The translations under genes were made by a program, and so were the position numbers. The notes beneath the pieces are model-generated. The model saw nothing but the letters and a program-made list of their open reading frames with translations. It was not told the origin of the DNA and did not search any database. Positions 1 through 13,520 of a DNA stretch of 64,000 nt are shown one piece after another. How positions within the stretch are numbered: the stretch's first letter is position 1; each line of letters starts with the position of its first letter. Origin of the DNA: Adiantum capillus-veneris (Eukaryota; Streptophyta; Polypodiopsida; Polypodiales; Pteridaceae); assembly GCA_014529385.2 (NCBI GenBank), contig CM043969.1:24879946-24943945 (forward strand), read 5' to 3'.

Positions 1-1440
1 TGATGTTGTAGTCAGAGGAAGAGTCACTAGACGCAATAAGTGGGTCTTGAGTGGTGCTACCTTGGGTTCTTACTGAGAGTCTAGAGCCTAAGATAGAGGA
101 ATAATGAGTGCTAGCGTAAATAGAGACACTCTCTGTGTGCTCGTCCTCTAAAACACGACCAAAGCGTCCTCTAGCACACGACCAAAGCGTAGGTGCATGT
201 GACTTCAACACTCTAGAGATGTTGGTGAGTGCCCGTGAAGGCTGCTCACCTAGTTCTTTAAGTGTTTACAACCCAAATTTTTTGCTATTTTTGGTTCATT
301 TTTTTAACCAAGCCATGGAATATGGCGTGTGACAGCTCAAAACGAGCGTCTTGGCTAGGGGGACGTACCATGCTTTACATCCCCCCATTTGTTACATATA
401 GCCCTCAGAATTCTAAAACTAGTCGTTTCCTAAGTGGGGAGAGGGCTAAAACTAGTAAGTCCAAAGGGTGAGTGTGAAGGGGTTGGTAGAGGACTTGAGG
501 AACTCTTCCCATATGCCCTCCCTTCACTTGAGGTCCTAGTCTTATTATATAAAGTGGTGTGTATAATATATCATAAGACTGAGGATGGAGGCTTGGGCCT
601 GGGCTTGGGCTTGGGCTTGGGGAAAGATCCCGATTCCCTTCTTTTAAGATAAGGTTTTTTAAATTTTTTGTTTTTTCTTTTGTCCCAAATATCTAGAGCG
701 TTTTTATTTTTACATTTTTTCCAAAAAAACTTTTTCTGAGGATAATGTGGCCGCGTGGACGTCGAGCTCCCACAGTGCACACAACAGCTTCTGTGAGCTC
801 TGTCTAACCTCTTTTGACCTAACATAGCTAATTAACAGCTAACTACCTCTGCTAACACACTGTCAATCAGAATACACTTCAAACTCACAGACATTCAACT
901 CTACTTCTCACTGTCTACACTCACTAGCGGATCTACTAACACTTGCAAAACTAACAAAAATAGTACAATGCAGCACTAATAGAGCTTACAACCGCTTAAT
1001 AGAAGTTGACAATACCTGCTAATTTGCCTTTTATAGTCACTTAACTGTAGCTAACAAAAACCTGCTAATCTGCCTATTGGCAGCCACTTACAATTCTCAC
1101 ACAACATAGCAAAAAAAAGAAAACAGATGGAAAAAAAGATTCTAGAGGTAGCACTGAGTGCTCCTCAAGCTTAATGCAAGGCATTCCTCGACAGTGGTGC
1201 CAAAAATGTACGCTTTGCCGTACGTGTTGAAGCTGGGAACTTGCTAGTGCACTGTGTGCGAGCCTCGAAAGACTGCAAACACACAACTAGAAGATCCTAG
1301 CAAGCTCAAAGGGGCAGGGGTGTGTCACTCATCACTCAATGCTTCTATTGTGAAGGATCCTGTGCTTCAAAGAAGAAGGAGCCGCCGCCGATGTCGCGCT
1401 CAACCGCCTCACCGCCGTTGATGATGTCGCAATGCTCGAT
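1..1440. other. No gene recognised; AT-rich intergenic DNA
   Basis: I see no coding region with recognisable similarity. Short open frames exist but none carries a motif. The only structured item is a short GGGCTT hexamer tract near 600. Weak TATA-like sequence near 545 has no gene behind it that I can support. Confidence 0.5.
594..622 (+). repeat. GGGCTT hexanucleotide repeat
   Basis: About four to five near-identical GGGCTT units in tandem. Too short to call a minisatellite locus with any function. Confidence 0.7.
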
Positions 1441-1456
1441 CACACACACACACACA

Positions 1457-1506
<50 letters not shown>

Positions 1507-1509
1507 CAT

Positions 1510-1573
<64 letters not shown>
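1441..1573. repeat. Compound (CA)n-(CT)n-(CA)n microsatellite
   Basis: About 18 nt of CA, then about 45 nt of CT, a short unique spacer containing GCATG, and about 62 nt of CA. Open frames across it encode only Ser-Leu, His-Thr, Arg-Glu or Cys-Val repeats and are not genes. Confidence 0.95.
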
Positions 1574-1575
<2 letters not shown>

Positions 1576-1799
1576 GTGAGCACACAAAGGAGAAGGAGAC
1601 AGAGATGGAGCAAGAGCACTTCTTAGCTTACACCTTAGAGAATAAAGATTTTTAGGTCAAATGGACCTTTTATAAGAGTTTGGCCCATTCACACATGGGC
1701 GCCCATAGTGGTCAGTCATTGCAAAATTACTGTAAAAATAAGATAAGTGGTGCGCCTCCCATCGGCGATCGCCTACACACCTATTGGATCGACAAGCCC

Positions 1800-3190
1800 G
1801 GTCCATGACTCAATCAAATAAGTAAGATGCATCCATCGAAGGTGATAGGGTATCCGTGAGGGTTAACACTTGGTTGAAATTGCTTAAGTGGATGCGAGGA
1901 TCTACTAGGTCGTCTCAATGGATGAATATTTCTCTCTGCCCTATCAATTGGAGCACTACTTGTGGAAGGTGCATCACTAGTCTTCTAAGTTTTCACTGAA
2001 TTTGAGGTAACGTCCTCAAATATGACTTTTCTATACTCAGATCTCTTTGATAGACTTCTTCTGCATCTTCGACCCACTTGAGATAGCATGTGAACTATAA
2101 ATAATTTTACGATATTTTGGGTGCCAGAGAAGATATTCCATTTCTCCATCTACACCATAATCAAAGAAAATACATGTGTGATTTTGGGTCTAACTTCTTG
2201 CAAAGCTCCTTTGACACGTGCATAATATGCCTCACATTTAAAAACATGCAAATGACCATAATGTGGCTTCTTTTTGGACCACAATTCTTTTAGAATAATC
2301 TAATGGCATACTAAGAGACCTGTTAATGATATGTACTACTGACATTGCCTCTAACCCGAAACCTTCAGCCAGATTCGCTCGATTTGTCCTTTATGCAACT
2401 CCATTCTGATTAGGTGTGTAAGGGGTAGTGAGCTACCTTGTAATACCTCTATTGCTATAGAAATTCTTAAACTCCCTAGAGACATACTCTCCACCATCAC
2501 CAGTTCTCAATTTTTAGCTTTATGCTACACTAATACTCTACAAGTGCTAAGAATTTTTGGAAGTAGAGACGACTCGATCATCATTATGACGCAAAAGATA
2601 AATCCACACCTTCCTAGTGGAATCTTCTATAACCCACAAAATAGCTAGGTACCCCTAGAGACTTAGTTGGCATAGCAATGCAAATGTCACTATGAACAAG
2701 CTCTAGTGTGGCTGCAAACGCTTCCTATTCAATGTCGATGAAGTGTTCTTAATCTTTTTGCCATAGATGCAATGTTCACACATAGAAAACTTGGTAAGTA
2801 ACCAAAATGTGCCAATGTTTTCATTCTCTTTTGGATCATATACCCTAGCCGACTATGACACAACTCAGTATATGATAGCTCGACTATGGATATAAAATCC
2901 TCTTCTACACATGAAACAAACATATCATAGAGTGTTCCATGCTTCTAACCTATTAAGGATAACAAAGTTTCCCTTCTTGAACCATTCCCAAAAGTTGTCT
3001 TTAATCCCAAGTCGTCAAGCTGACTAAAAATATCAAACTCTTTAGTAACTTGGGGACATGTCTCACATTCTTGAGTATGAACTCCATGGCATTTGTTAGA
3101 ACTAGCTTAATGTTTCCAACACCATGCATCTCGAGCTCATAAGCATCACCAAGCTTCACTATGTGTCATAAAAACGTGGCTCTGTGTGCC
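1800..3190 (-). pseudogene. Degenerate Ty1/copia fragment (GAG-pre-integrase, integrase)
   Basis: Read on the minus strand, the segment gives copia polyprotein pieces in the right order. First comes a protease-distal stretch (near 3180-3000) resembling the usual 'VKLGDAYELEMHGVGNIKL' region. Then a GAG-pre-integrase piece (near 2920-2730) with a 'CHSRLGYM' histidine-type motif. Then an integrase-core piece (near 2560-2340) with 'GGEYVSREFK' and 'TTPYTPNQNGVA'. Last is the integrase tail (near 2160-1850) with 'EYLLWHPKYRKI' followed by an 'RRPSRSSH' linker. Stops and frame changes separate the pieces, and no reverse transcriptase follows, so the copy is dead and 3'-truncated. The family call is from motif recognition; the exact ends are estimates. 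Confidence 0.75.
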
Positions 3191-3945
3191 ATGTGAACAC
3201 GCTTCATTGAATTTCAAAACCAATTTTGTACATATCTAGATAGGAGTGTCTAGAATCCTAGGAGGATTAGTACTAGCAATTTTGTAAGTCTGCTTGTAGG
3301 ACTTGCATGTATGGAGATGAGTCCATTAGATTCGGTTTTCCAGTTTTGGAACCCTCTTGTGTATATGGATTGTACAGACGTTTCGAAAGATGTTACTACA
3401 CTTTGGTGGACATCTGATGTAGATATAGGCTAGAGCAACACGTCAATTCAATTCCTTCATCAAATGGTCCATAGATCAACGAGTTATGGCCATTCTAGCA
3501 CTTGAAACTCACATGTGTGCACATTTGCACATTTCCTGACTTGCCACCCAAAAAGTTTGTATACAAGAAGCACAAGGGCCAACATTATTCAGTGCAAGTG
3601 CAGATCAACCCAATGTTTTTGCATCCTTTAGTGCCTTAGTATTTTTGCTCCACACCACAATAATAAGCCTAGATCAGCCAACATTTTGGTGTTTTGGCTG
3701 CAATAATAGGCCTAGACCAGCCTTGTGTTTTGTAGTGTTTTGGGACACTCCTCCCACTCTTGGAATAACATGCCTACCATTGCACATAGAACCATGTGCC
3801 TTGAGCATGGAAAAATAGCAACCAAGTTTATATCGGGCGTTGCATGTGGGGTGCACGACAAGAGGATAGATAGATGTCCCAAAGATAATGATGTGGATGA
3901 TGATGGAAATGATGTTGTGGCAAGATGAGGCATGGTGACAAGAGC
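3191..3945. other. No gene recognised
   Basis: Unique-looking intergenic DNA between a copia relic on the minus strand and a gypsy gag relic on the plus strand. Short open frames show no motif I recognise. Confidence 0.4.
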
Positions 3946-3949
3946 ATGT

Positions 3950-5560
3950 GGAAGTGGCAGAGTGAGAGGAACGTCAATTGACGGCCAAAGCTGAGACCTT
4001 AGACAAGAGTGCAAGGCAAACATGGAGTCCAGACTGCATGAGAGTGAAACCATGCACGAGGCAAACGTAGAGGCTAGATGACAGGAGAGGGCATCCATTT
4101 GCGATTTCATCACCTCTCTTGAAGGTTGATCCTATTCCTCCTCATCGGAGCTGGATTATGAAAACTTGCCAAGACCATCACGGAGGTGACCAATCCTACA
4201 TGAAACATCAATGAACCAATTCTTGAGAAGATTACGTTCAGTAAGTATGACAGTAAGATGGATGCAATTGTCATCTATTCTTGGCTGCATCAATTTACAT
4301 CTTATTTTGCTGTTATTACAAAGTTTGATAAAAACAAAGCTCTCGTGGCTTCCATGCATCTCATGGGTGATGGTATCACTTGGAAGTATGAGTGGATGGA
4401 GAAGAAGGAGGACTCCCACAAGGTGGACCATGCCAAGTCTCTCCTCATTCCCCCCTCTTGAGCTTAATTGGGAGGAGTTTGAGGAGGATCTAAAGACTCA
4501 CTTCTTGCCTCCGCAGTACCTGACGCAATTGGAGGATTTTTGTGCTTTGTCTCAACAAGGTAAACATGTGATGTCGTATGCTAAACATGTGTCCCAATTA
4601 GGTGGACAATTGAGGAAATTGGATAAGGAAAGGCTAGAGGCCTTTCTCTTTGGATTGGACCACTCGATCAAGTTGGACATGGAAGCCGATGATCCAAAGA
4701 CATTACAGGACACGATGCAAGAAATAAAGCACAACAAGGGTGAGCTCAAGATGGCCTACGATAATGCTAACTCTTCCTCTACGGACTCCTTTAAAGACAA
4801 GGATTTTGTTTTAATGGGAATGGTAACAATGGTAACAATTATTTGTCTTAATTTAATTGTCCATCTACATCTCAATCTAAGAGTGAAAAAGGTAAGGATA
4901 AGCGTACAGGAAAATCTGATAAACACAAACTCACACCTAATGAGAAAGTTGTTCAAGGAATTGTAGGTGGTCAATTAAGTAAAGAACATGCATTGTATGC
5001 AAAGAAATGTAGATGTCTTTGTTGTCACATGGTAGGTCACATGAAAAAGGATTGTCTTAAGAAGGAATCTAAAAATGAGCGTGCTACTGCTTCACCTTCT
5101 AGCCTACCCCTCAAGTGAATGCTATGAGTGTGGTGGAGCAAGAATCTATGCAAGCGGGGAATTTTGATGATGAGGAACTAATAAAATTCTATGGACATGT
5201 TAATAGTCAAGGGATCATTGTTTTTTTGATTCTAGAATTTCTCAAGATTTTATTAATGAGTCTCTTTTGAAAGGTATACGCCTTCAACCTTCTCCTATTC
5301 CCACCGTTCCAATGCAAGGGTTCTCTGAAGGCATGTATGCTTCAATCTCTCAAAAAATGTAATGATGTAAAATTAATGATTCAAAAAACGCGATTCACTC
5401 ATTGTTTTGTAGTCTCTAATCTTGCAAGGTGTGACATCATTTTGGGCATTAAGCGATTAAACTACATTTTAAGTATTGGAGAGCTATTAGGGAAACATTG
5501 CTAAGCTATCAAGTGCATTTTGAGCTGAAATGGATTAGGTCAAATCAACCATTTAGATAA
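3950..5560 (+). pseudogene. Ty3/gypsy gag-protease relic with zinc knuckle
   Basis: A charged, coiled-coil-like leader (near 3960-4130) precedes a retrotransposon gag core (near 4255-4790). Its features include 'GDGITWKYEWM', a leucine/glutamate-rich segment after 'LNWEEFEEDLKTHFLPPQY', and 'RLEAFLFGL'. A CX2CX4HX4C zinc knuckle (CLCCHMVGHMKKDC) follows near 5015-5056. Near 5215-5300 a stretch reading 'DSRISQDFINESLL' resembles the start of a retroviral-type aspartic protease, with the catalytic D-S/T-G changed to D-S-R. Frame changes break the reading frame at several points, for instance near 4450, and no reverse transcriptase follows. This is a truncated, inactive copy. I see no LTR attached to it. 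Confidence 0.75.
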
Positions 5561-6440
5561 TTAGCATTTTTTGGCAAGTGACTAAAATATGGATTTGAGA
5601 CCCTAGGTACTTGTGTTTAGATTCATCTATGTGGCCTATGAGTTGGTGATGTTTGGAGCTCATGTGCTTGGTGAATCATCAAGATTTTCTTGTTGATGTG
5701 ACAATTGGCTTTTGCGGTCTAACATCCTGTTTAGTGTTTTTTTAAGAGTAGATAGGGACTGAGTGTGTTTTCTAAGAGATTGATAACCTCTTGTAGCCTC
5801 TATGCACTAGTTATGTCAACTTAGTCCCACAATATGACATTTATGTATGTGGTTCTTGTTGTCTTTATAACTAGATAGAGTCTCGAGGCTTTGTAACCCT
5901 TGAAATTACATTTGAACCTTTGTTGGGGACAAGGTGATCTAAACTAGAGAAAACCTCAATGCTTGGATATCATTGTCCATCACTTCCTCTAGGTTTACGT
6001 AGAGAAAAACACCAACTTTCAGAAATTGCATAGTTGAGGATCGTCGTCTTCAATTGTGTATAGGTGTATTGAGAGTAGTCATACTTGTTGAGGGCCTCTA
6101 GGAATATATTAGGTTGTTTTGGAGTGGTTGCTGGGGTTGGGATATGTCAAAGTCTGGAAGTTAAACTCATTCCATAAAAAAAAAGAGAAAAAAATCAATG
6201 TGTGGACACTTCCCGCTACTCGTACTGTGCTTTGAGTAGGATTTCCTGACTATCTCACCCTCAAAATTGTCATCATTGAGCTATGTGAGAGTTTTCAGGT
6301 TTCAGACTCCTAAGGTAAGCTTAAAAAGCAATCAAACAATAGTTTTGATCAAAAAATGATCTTGGGGGAGCTGAGAAAACATTGTGGTAAGTCAATACAA
6401 CATCAAATAAAATTTTCACATTTCTTCTAAAATAGAGATC
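5561..6440. other. No gene recognised
   Basis: AT-rich DNA between two retroelement relics. It may hold the decayed 3' end or LTR of the copia element that ends near 6442 on the minus strand, but I could not find matching repeat copies to prove it. Confidence 0.4.
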
Positions 6441-6441
6441 A

Positions 6442-9400
6442 TTATCTCTTTTGTGAAAAAAGTGTCTCGATGGCTCTAAGTGTGTTCACACACATCATTC
6501 TAACATATATTGTAACAAATCCCCTCCTGGGAGTGATGCCGTGAATGGTAGCCAGCACATAGTGTATAGGGAAGTGCCATGCCCTAAGGACATGTTCAAT
6601 CCACAAGGGAAGCAAGCCTAAAGCTTTGCAAAAAGCTTCAAACTTCTCACAAGGCAATGCCTTTGTGAACAAATCTACAAGGTTGTCCTTTGTCAGCACA
6701 TAAGACAAGCTGATATCTCTCACTGAGAGTCTATCCATGACATAGTGAAATGCATCTCAATGTGCTTTGTGGGAGCATGAAAAATTGTGTTCCTTGCAAC
6801 TGTGAGTGTGATTTAACTATTGGTGTAGATGATGTTGGTAGTGTCCTGTCCAACACCCAATTAAACATAAGGTGTCTAAGATATACACACTCAACCGTAG
6901 CTATGAAGACTTCCTTGGACCCAATCTCACAATTGAAAGTGGCCAAATTAGGTTGCTTCTTATTGAACCATGATATGCATGAGCTACCAAGCATGAAACA
7001 AAAACCACTTGTGACACTTGTAAGTCATAACAACCAGCCCAATCTGAGTATGAAAAAGCAAATTTGGTAGCAATGATCCCCCTTTGGGATAAAACAACCT
7101 AAGATGTAACATTCCACTCAAGTAGCAAAAGATTCTTTTGACAACCTACCAATGTTTTTTCCTAGGCTATGCTTAGAGTCTGATGACTTGTGAAACTGCA
7201 AAATGAATATCCAGCATAATATTGTATACATAAATAAGGCATTCGATAATTGCCTAGTAAAGAGTGACATGTGCAGGATCCCCACCATCATGAAGAATCA
7301 ATTTTAATTTTTTTTCCATTGGAGTAGCAATGGAATTTTTTTTCCCATTGGAGTAGCAATACGTTCGCATTCCTCAAGTCTAAACTTACATAGTAATGTC
7401 TCTATGTATCTTGCTTGATAGAAAGAAATACCTCCATCACACTGTTTAAAATGTACACCCACATAATGATGCAAAGCCTCAATTCTTTAATCTTGAAAGT
7501 AGCATTCAGTTCAACCTTGAATTCAACAATGTGTGTCTCATTTGGACTAGTAATCAACAAATCATCTATATATAAAATGACGATGAGATATAGATAACCC
7601 TCACATTTTATATAAAAAGTGCTTTTAGTTGGAAAATTAGGAAGTCCTTGTTTAACCAAATGAGTGTTAGATTTCCCATACCAAGCATGAGGAGACTGCT
7701 TCAATCCATATAAAGCTTTCTTGTATTTGCACACTTTCTTTTCTTGTCTTTGCCAAAATTACGAGGCTGCATTCCATATACTTCCTCAAATATATCACCA
7801 TTCAAGAACGCAATAACAATGTCCGATTGACATACACTCATTCAAAATAGGCTACCAAATTACATAGAAAAAAAATAGTATTCATATGACAAGTGAGAGC
7901 TCTTCATAATCAATGCCTTTTACCGTGCATAACTTTTTGCAACAAGTCTGGCCCTGTAGTAATCAATGTCATGATTTGGCTTACATTTTAACTTGTGAAC
8001 CCACTTCATACGAATGGCCTTTTTTTCAGGAGGAAAAGCACATAAAATCCATGTTTCATTTTCTATAAGTGCATCATATTCTATCTCCATTGTAGCCATC
8101 ACATTTTCTCAATTACGTGCTTCATTAAAAGAAAGAGGTTCCTCTTCATCACATGAAATAGGAACAACCAAAGCATAACAATGTGATGCATATGATGCAT
8201 GGAAAGAACTTGAACAAGTACAACTAGACATAGGTGCATCTAATCTATTGTCACACAAAGTATACACTAGACATTTAGGCATACCCCTAGCCTCTTCATT
8301 CTTAGTCCTTTCCACATCAAGTACATCATGTACACTTGCATCAATAAGAAGCTGATTTATGAAAAATTTGAAGATCCCCATAGGATGTACATTTGCCTTA
8401 TTGAAACTTACATTGAACCTTCCACCCTATAAAAAGAGGCAATAGAGTATCAAACATATCCTATGAGCTTACGTTGTTATCTTTGGTAAATGTATCAAGG
8501 GATGAGTGGAATCCTCTACAAATATTACATCTTGTGAAGCCAATGCATGCTTTATTTGAGGATGGTACAACCTGTAATCCTTGCTTTCACGATTGTAACA
8601 AAAAAAAAAACATTTGACAGCTTTATCATCCAATTTTTTGTGTTGCTCTTGTGGTACCAAAGCATAAGCTAAGAAAACCAAAGCATAAGCTAAGAAAGCA
8701 AAGATGTTCATGTGATCATTAGATGGCTTATTAACATGCCATGCTTCATAAGGAGTATTAGACTGTAAGGCTTTGGTAGGAAACTTGTTTACATAAGAAG
8801 CACACATGAAAGCCTCCTCAAGGCAAAATGAATGTGGAAAAGCTTGACTCTTGACCATACATCATGCCATCTCTATAATTGACCTATTTTTTTTTTCTTT
8901 CAGCAACACCATTTTGCCGAGGCGTATATGGCATTGTACATTGTTTCTTTATCCCATGACTAGCCAGAAATGCATTAAACTCATGAGACATATACTCCCC
9001 TCTCGATCTGAATGGAGGGTGCCTATAGCACATTTAGAGACACTTTTAACCATAACCAAAAAGTTTTTGAAGCACAAAAACATTTCAAACAGAGCTTTAA
9101 GTGGATACACCCACGCATGCCTGTAATAATTATCAATAAAAGTCACAAAGTACAGGTAATCACCCAAGGATGGAGTTTTCATAGGCCCACAAATATCACT
9201 ATGCACAAGTTGTAACCTTCATAGAGCCTTACTGAGCTTTCAAAAATTTGAACACTACATCTTACCCAAAATACAACCTTTACAAACATGCTTAGAAGGT
9301 GCTTTAAGAGGTGAAAACTCTACCCACACTTCTCATACAAATTGAGCTTATGCAGCCTACAATTTGAAATGAATTTCATCTCTAGAAGTAAGATCATGAA

Positions 9401-9715
9401 TTGTACATCTGTAATCCACAATTTTAATAACAAGACAAAGTCTTGCAAGTGAAAATATAGAAAAAAGGTTCTTTTTGATCCCTGGTACATAAAGTGCATC
9501 AACAAGTTTAAAAGCACTACCATTCATTATAGTTGGCACAATCTTTCTAGCTCCCTCGATTGGATAAGAGGCATTGTTGTCATGAGTGACTGTACTCCCA
9601 TTGAGGATAACCTCCAAAATGGTAAGTAGGTTAAAATGCAAAGTAATGTGCTTTGTAGCACTATTGGAGAGGGCGAATAAGAAACACACCCAAAACACAC
9701 ACAAATGCACCTATA
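6442..9715 (-). pseudogene. Degenerate Ty1/copia pol polyprotein
   Basis: Minus-strand copia domains run in canonical order. Protease-distal/GAG-pre-integrase region near 9640-9330 ('DALYVPGIKKNLFSI'). Integrase core near 9206-8950 ('HSDICGPMKTPSLG', 'FVTFIDNYYRHAWVY', 'LHSDREG'). Integrase tail near 8858-8470 ('YEAWHVNKPS', 'SKDYRLYHP', 'SQDVIFVED'). Reverse transcriptase near 8100-7920 ('NETWILCAFPPEKKAI', 'YYRARLVAKSYA') and 7734-7400 ('KKALYGLKQSPHAWY', 'ILYIDDLLIT', catalytic IDD). RNase H near 6994-6731 ('ISWFNKKQPNLATFNCEIGS') and its end near 6720-6600 ('LTKDNLVDLFTKALP'). Stops and frameshifts separate the blocks. Near 8660-8700 a 21-bp tandem duplication repeats 'FLAYALV' in frame. 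The YIDD motif survives, but the copy as a whole cannot encode a polyprotein. LTRs were not identified. Confidence 0.85.
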
Positions 9716-10604
9716 TAGCTCAAGGTACTCACAAGACTAGACAAAGATTATGGCTATGTTGATTTGAAAGGCAACAACTAGATGGTGTACAATGATCGAT
9801 TAGATTTCTCTAGTCCAATTTGATTTGTTGTTCTTGAGCATCACACTCCCTCAAGATCTCTTTTCTTCAATGACGACTTCTTTGGCAATATGGACAACCC
9901 TCTTCCTCCTTCTCTAGCACTATAGGATCTCACCTTCATGTGCTATGGCTGCCCCTCCTCCCTCCCTGGTAGCCTCCTATAGCAGTGGCCCCTCTAGTCT
10001 CCCTTTCTTTTTTGGTAGTCTATGAAGCTCTCTTCCTTCTCATGCTCTCCTTCTTGCTTGGTGGCCCTTCTCAAGTGTACCACCCTCATGAGTTCATCCC
10101 AAGGCAGTTCTCCTACATACATGGAATCAGCCCCTTCTTACTCCAAAGCTGTTCTTGTCTCCTCTCTCTCTAGTGCCATGGGTACTCCCTTTCAAGCCAC
10201 GGTGAGCCTCTATATATTGCACACCTCTTATCTTCCTCTAGTGCTCCCTCTTTCCTCCCGTTTTCTTGGTCCCTTTGGCTTGCTTTGCTCTCCCCAACTC
10301 ACATTAAATTTTTTTGATTTTTTTACTCCCTCTTCAACATTGGCTTACCTCCATGCAAACCTCACTTTCACTTCAAGTAAATTTCCAATGGAAGGTGACA
10401 CATATTCGGCAATCCACCCACAATTTCTCATGCCATAGCACAATAAAAAGACTTTTAACTTCCTATGCCAAGGACTCATGGCCTCCTATGAATACAATGA
10501 GCCATAAGGGTGGCTCTTGGGTGAAGAGATCTCCGTTGGGAGAACACAACCATCCTTATAAATCTTGGAACATAGAATTTTTCCAAAAGACAACACATAC
10601 ATAT
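9716..10604. other. No gene recognised
   Basis: Pyrimidine-rich, low-complexity stretches on the plus strand give a chance open frame. This could be the decayed leader or gag end of the neighbouring minus-strand copia copy, cut by insertion of the downstream gypsy element, but no motif supports that. Confidence 0.35.
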
Positions 10605-13506
10605 TGTAAGGTCCTCCTCTTAGCCTTACTCTTGCTGAAATACATAAGCCATCGACTTTTCGAATACTATCGAGTAAAGCACCCTAGCTACCCACAAGAC
10701 ACTTTCGGTTTTAACCATGGGAACATGGATACAATCAATGCAAAGCTATCCATGAGACATTTTCGGTTTTCACCATGGGAACGTGGATATAACCAATGCA
10801 TGGAATATTGGTTTTATCTCAAGAAAATATAAATGTGTATAAGAAAAACAAAGAAAGAATAGGATAAGGTGAAAAAGTAACTCGTTGAAAAAAAAAATCC
10901 ACTAGTTGAAAGTATCTTGTTGAAGAAGCCACTTGTACTAAAAGTAGCTTCATGCATAAGCCACTTGTAGGAAATTACCTTCTTGCATAAGTAGCTTGTT
11001 TGAGAAGCTTTGAAAAGGAAGAAAGCCTATCAAAATATGTAAAGTAACTTATCACGATAAGTTAAAGGCCTAATAAAATTAAGCTTAAAAGGAGGCCTTC
11101 CCTACTCATTAAAAGGAGGCCTTCCCTACTCATTAAACACTTCTTCTCTTCACTTCACTTCATTTCTCTACATATTTTGATAGTGCAAGCTTGATAGTGA
11201 GCCATGAAAAGTCAATGCTAATCCTCCTTCACACACACACCTACACATCCCTCTCTCCTCAAGAGAAGCCATAACCATAATCCAAATCACCATTTCTCTC
11301 TTCACCTTCTCTCTCTTAACCTACAAGATTTCCATAGCTTGAATTTTTCTTAATCTCTTTCTATTCCCATAACCAAATTGGAGGTTTTCAAGCAAAGGGA
11401 AGCGGAAAAGATCCGGCCACCGTCAATACACTTTCCGTTACTCTTCCAAAGCAAGGAGAAGACCCTACTATCTACACATTAAGGTTCCGAAACCTTAAGC
11501 CTCTTTAAACCACTTGATTAATCCTCTCCACGGTATTAAAGGAATCCCTTTCTATAGGATAATTTGTTAATCATTCATACACCATTACAAGCATATTTTA
11601 CGATACACTAGCAAGTCCACTCTTAGGAACTTCGCCATTTTTACACTACCATGCATAGAAGGGTTTTACTTGTGTATAAACACTCAAAGGAAGTTTTGAT
11701 TAATTGCCCAAGTTGTAAGTTGGTGCATCTCGAATGTTTTGTGTGTATCACGCATAGATCACATCAAAGCAAAGACTCATTATAGAAAGCATATGCATTG
11801 TCCATTTCAAGTTTGTCTGCTTTCAAGTTTGTTTTGCAAATTCGAAGGGGGTAATAAGGGGATAGCTTCACGGATGTCGTGACCGTGTTGCTTGAACATA
11901 AAACTCCCATCGCTTCCATGGAGATGCCCCATGGATTGCAAATGATGAAAAGGGACCAAAATGGGATTCATCGAAGTCGGGGATAACTTGAAACTTACGT
12001 AGAGACAAAACCTTAAACTTCCATGAGATTCGTTGTTTTCTTAAGGTCTTGTTTGAATAGAAAATTAAAAGGAATTAGGAATTAAGGGTTTATAATTCAA
12101 GGAGCTTAATCTAAAATTTAAACTAGGATTAAAAACTTTACCGAGAAGAATGACGTGAATAGCCCTAGCATAACATAGCGATTTAAGTGTGAACCTGTCT
12201 TTATGTTTGGAAAAAGACCGGCGCAGGTGTTTACCTGTGGGATACAACGGAGGATGGTCCTTTTAGGCTAGGACTGATAACCGTTGGTCTATGTTTGAGC
12301 TCAGGGTTCATTCATTGCTTTAGAAATGGGATTGAATGGGAGTGTGTCCCAGCCGGGTGGATGTGACCCGCGGATGCGTATGGAAATCGGCCTAGTCCGG
12401 GTAGGCCCGATGCCGACGGGAAAAGGAGGAAGGAAAAAGGATCCATGGAGGGATCTTGATAAGGGAGGAAGATGTGATTTAATTAAGGAACTCTTCAAAT
12501 TTTTTGGGAAAAAAGAACCTTGGAAAGGCTAGGAACCTAAATGGGCTATTCCGCAATTGTCCTCATCAGTCGGACCTTTGCTCTTCTTCTCGGGATTATT
12601 GATTTAAAAGGAACCTAAAGTAGATTATTTTTGAAGCCTTTCCCACACAAGATAAAGAAAAATAAGAATTGGAATCTGTGTAAAGGCGCCGTCTTCTCAC
12701 GTGGCGGAGGAGACAGGATACCCGAGTCTTGGGACGAGGATCGGGATATGCGTGGAGAAGTATATGTGATTGTTCGAAAGATAACTAGATAATCTTACTA
12801 ATATTAAAGGAAAAAGGAAGTGAAAATATTCTATAGAGAAAAATGTGGGAACGACCTGATAAATGCACATTTGCAAGGGTATGCAACAGTTTGCATGCTG
12901 TTTTCAAATGCTTGAAATGTATTCTTGGTTCGCCATAATTGGAATATTGTTTTCTAGTATCATAGTACTACCTTGTGAAGGTGCATTTATCAAACGGTTC
13001 GGTGGGTGGGCGGATTCCGGAGGGTTAATTATTGGCCAGAAAGTTGAACCCAATTTTATGTTGTCTTAGCAATTAAGTCCAGAGCGGGGAAAAAGGGATT
13101 CCGATCTACGGAGCGGGGAACAACTTGGGATCGAGGGATTCGTGTAGATTATAATATACTCACCTTAGGGGAACGCATTGACGGCTGTGATCGGTCCTAA
13201 CCGGGAAAAAAACGTCAATGACCTTGAAACAAGGATGAATTAGATAACTCCTACCAGTTGACCCTAGAAGGTTGAGTTCCACGTTAGTTTGATGACTTCG
13301 ATTGGTAAGATTGATCGGTAAGCAAGGTTATTCGGGGCTAAGGGATCCATATGAGAGAAATTGAATGTTATCACCCCCTTGAGTTGGCATCAAAGAGCAG
13401 GAGGAGTCCTGTCTTGGTGTCGGTCTCAAGCGGGAGGGATGTCGGAGATCACGGTGTATCCATGTGGAGATGGTACAGTCGGTGGTCCCCGGTCATGGCC
13501 CTCACA
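10605..13506 (+). repeat. Probable 5' LTR of the chromovirus (about 2.9 kb)
   Basis: The LTR starts TGTAAGG and is taken to end in CACA two bases before the tRNA-Met PBS at 13509. The first 540 bp match the 3' copy at 17995. The remaining 2.36 kb has no second copy in the window, so this length rests on the PBS position and the TG...CA ends. A 24-bp segment (GGAGGCCTTCCC...) is tandemly duplicated near 11091-11137 here but single in the 3' copy. An alternative reading is a short LTR of about 550 bp followed by an inserted block before the PBS. Confidence 0.65.
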
Positions 13507-13508
13507 AG

Positions 13509-13520
13509 TGGTATCAGAGC
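13509..13520 (+). other. Primer binding site, initiator tRNA-Met type
   Basis: TGGTATCAGAGC is the classic plant LTR-retrotransposon PBS complementary to the 3' end of initiator tRNA-Met. It lies two bases after the proposed LTR end and fixes the element's orientation as plus. Confidence 0.85.

Noticed and set aside
1200-1225. Small palindrome around CGTACG...CGTACG
   Set aside because: Too short, no partner repeats and no gene nearby to give it meaning.
1322-1626. Open frames of 60-190 codons across CA/GA/CT tracts (here and at 20.1-20.5, 33.4-33.6, 39.0-39.6, 42.3-42.7, 54.1-54.6, 61.1-61.4, 63.0-63.4 kb)
   Set aside because: They encode only dipeptide repeats (Ser-Leu, His-Thr, Arg-Glu, Cys-Val) because dinucleotide tracts contain no stops.
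6750-7070. Plus-strand 106-codon frame
   Set aside because: It is the antisense shadow of the copia RNase H region.
9985-10438. Plus-strand frames of 62-138 codons rich in Ser, Pro and Leu
   Set aside because: Driven by a pyrimidine-rich composition; no domain and no promoter or splice context.
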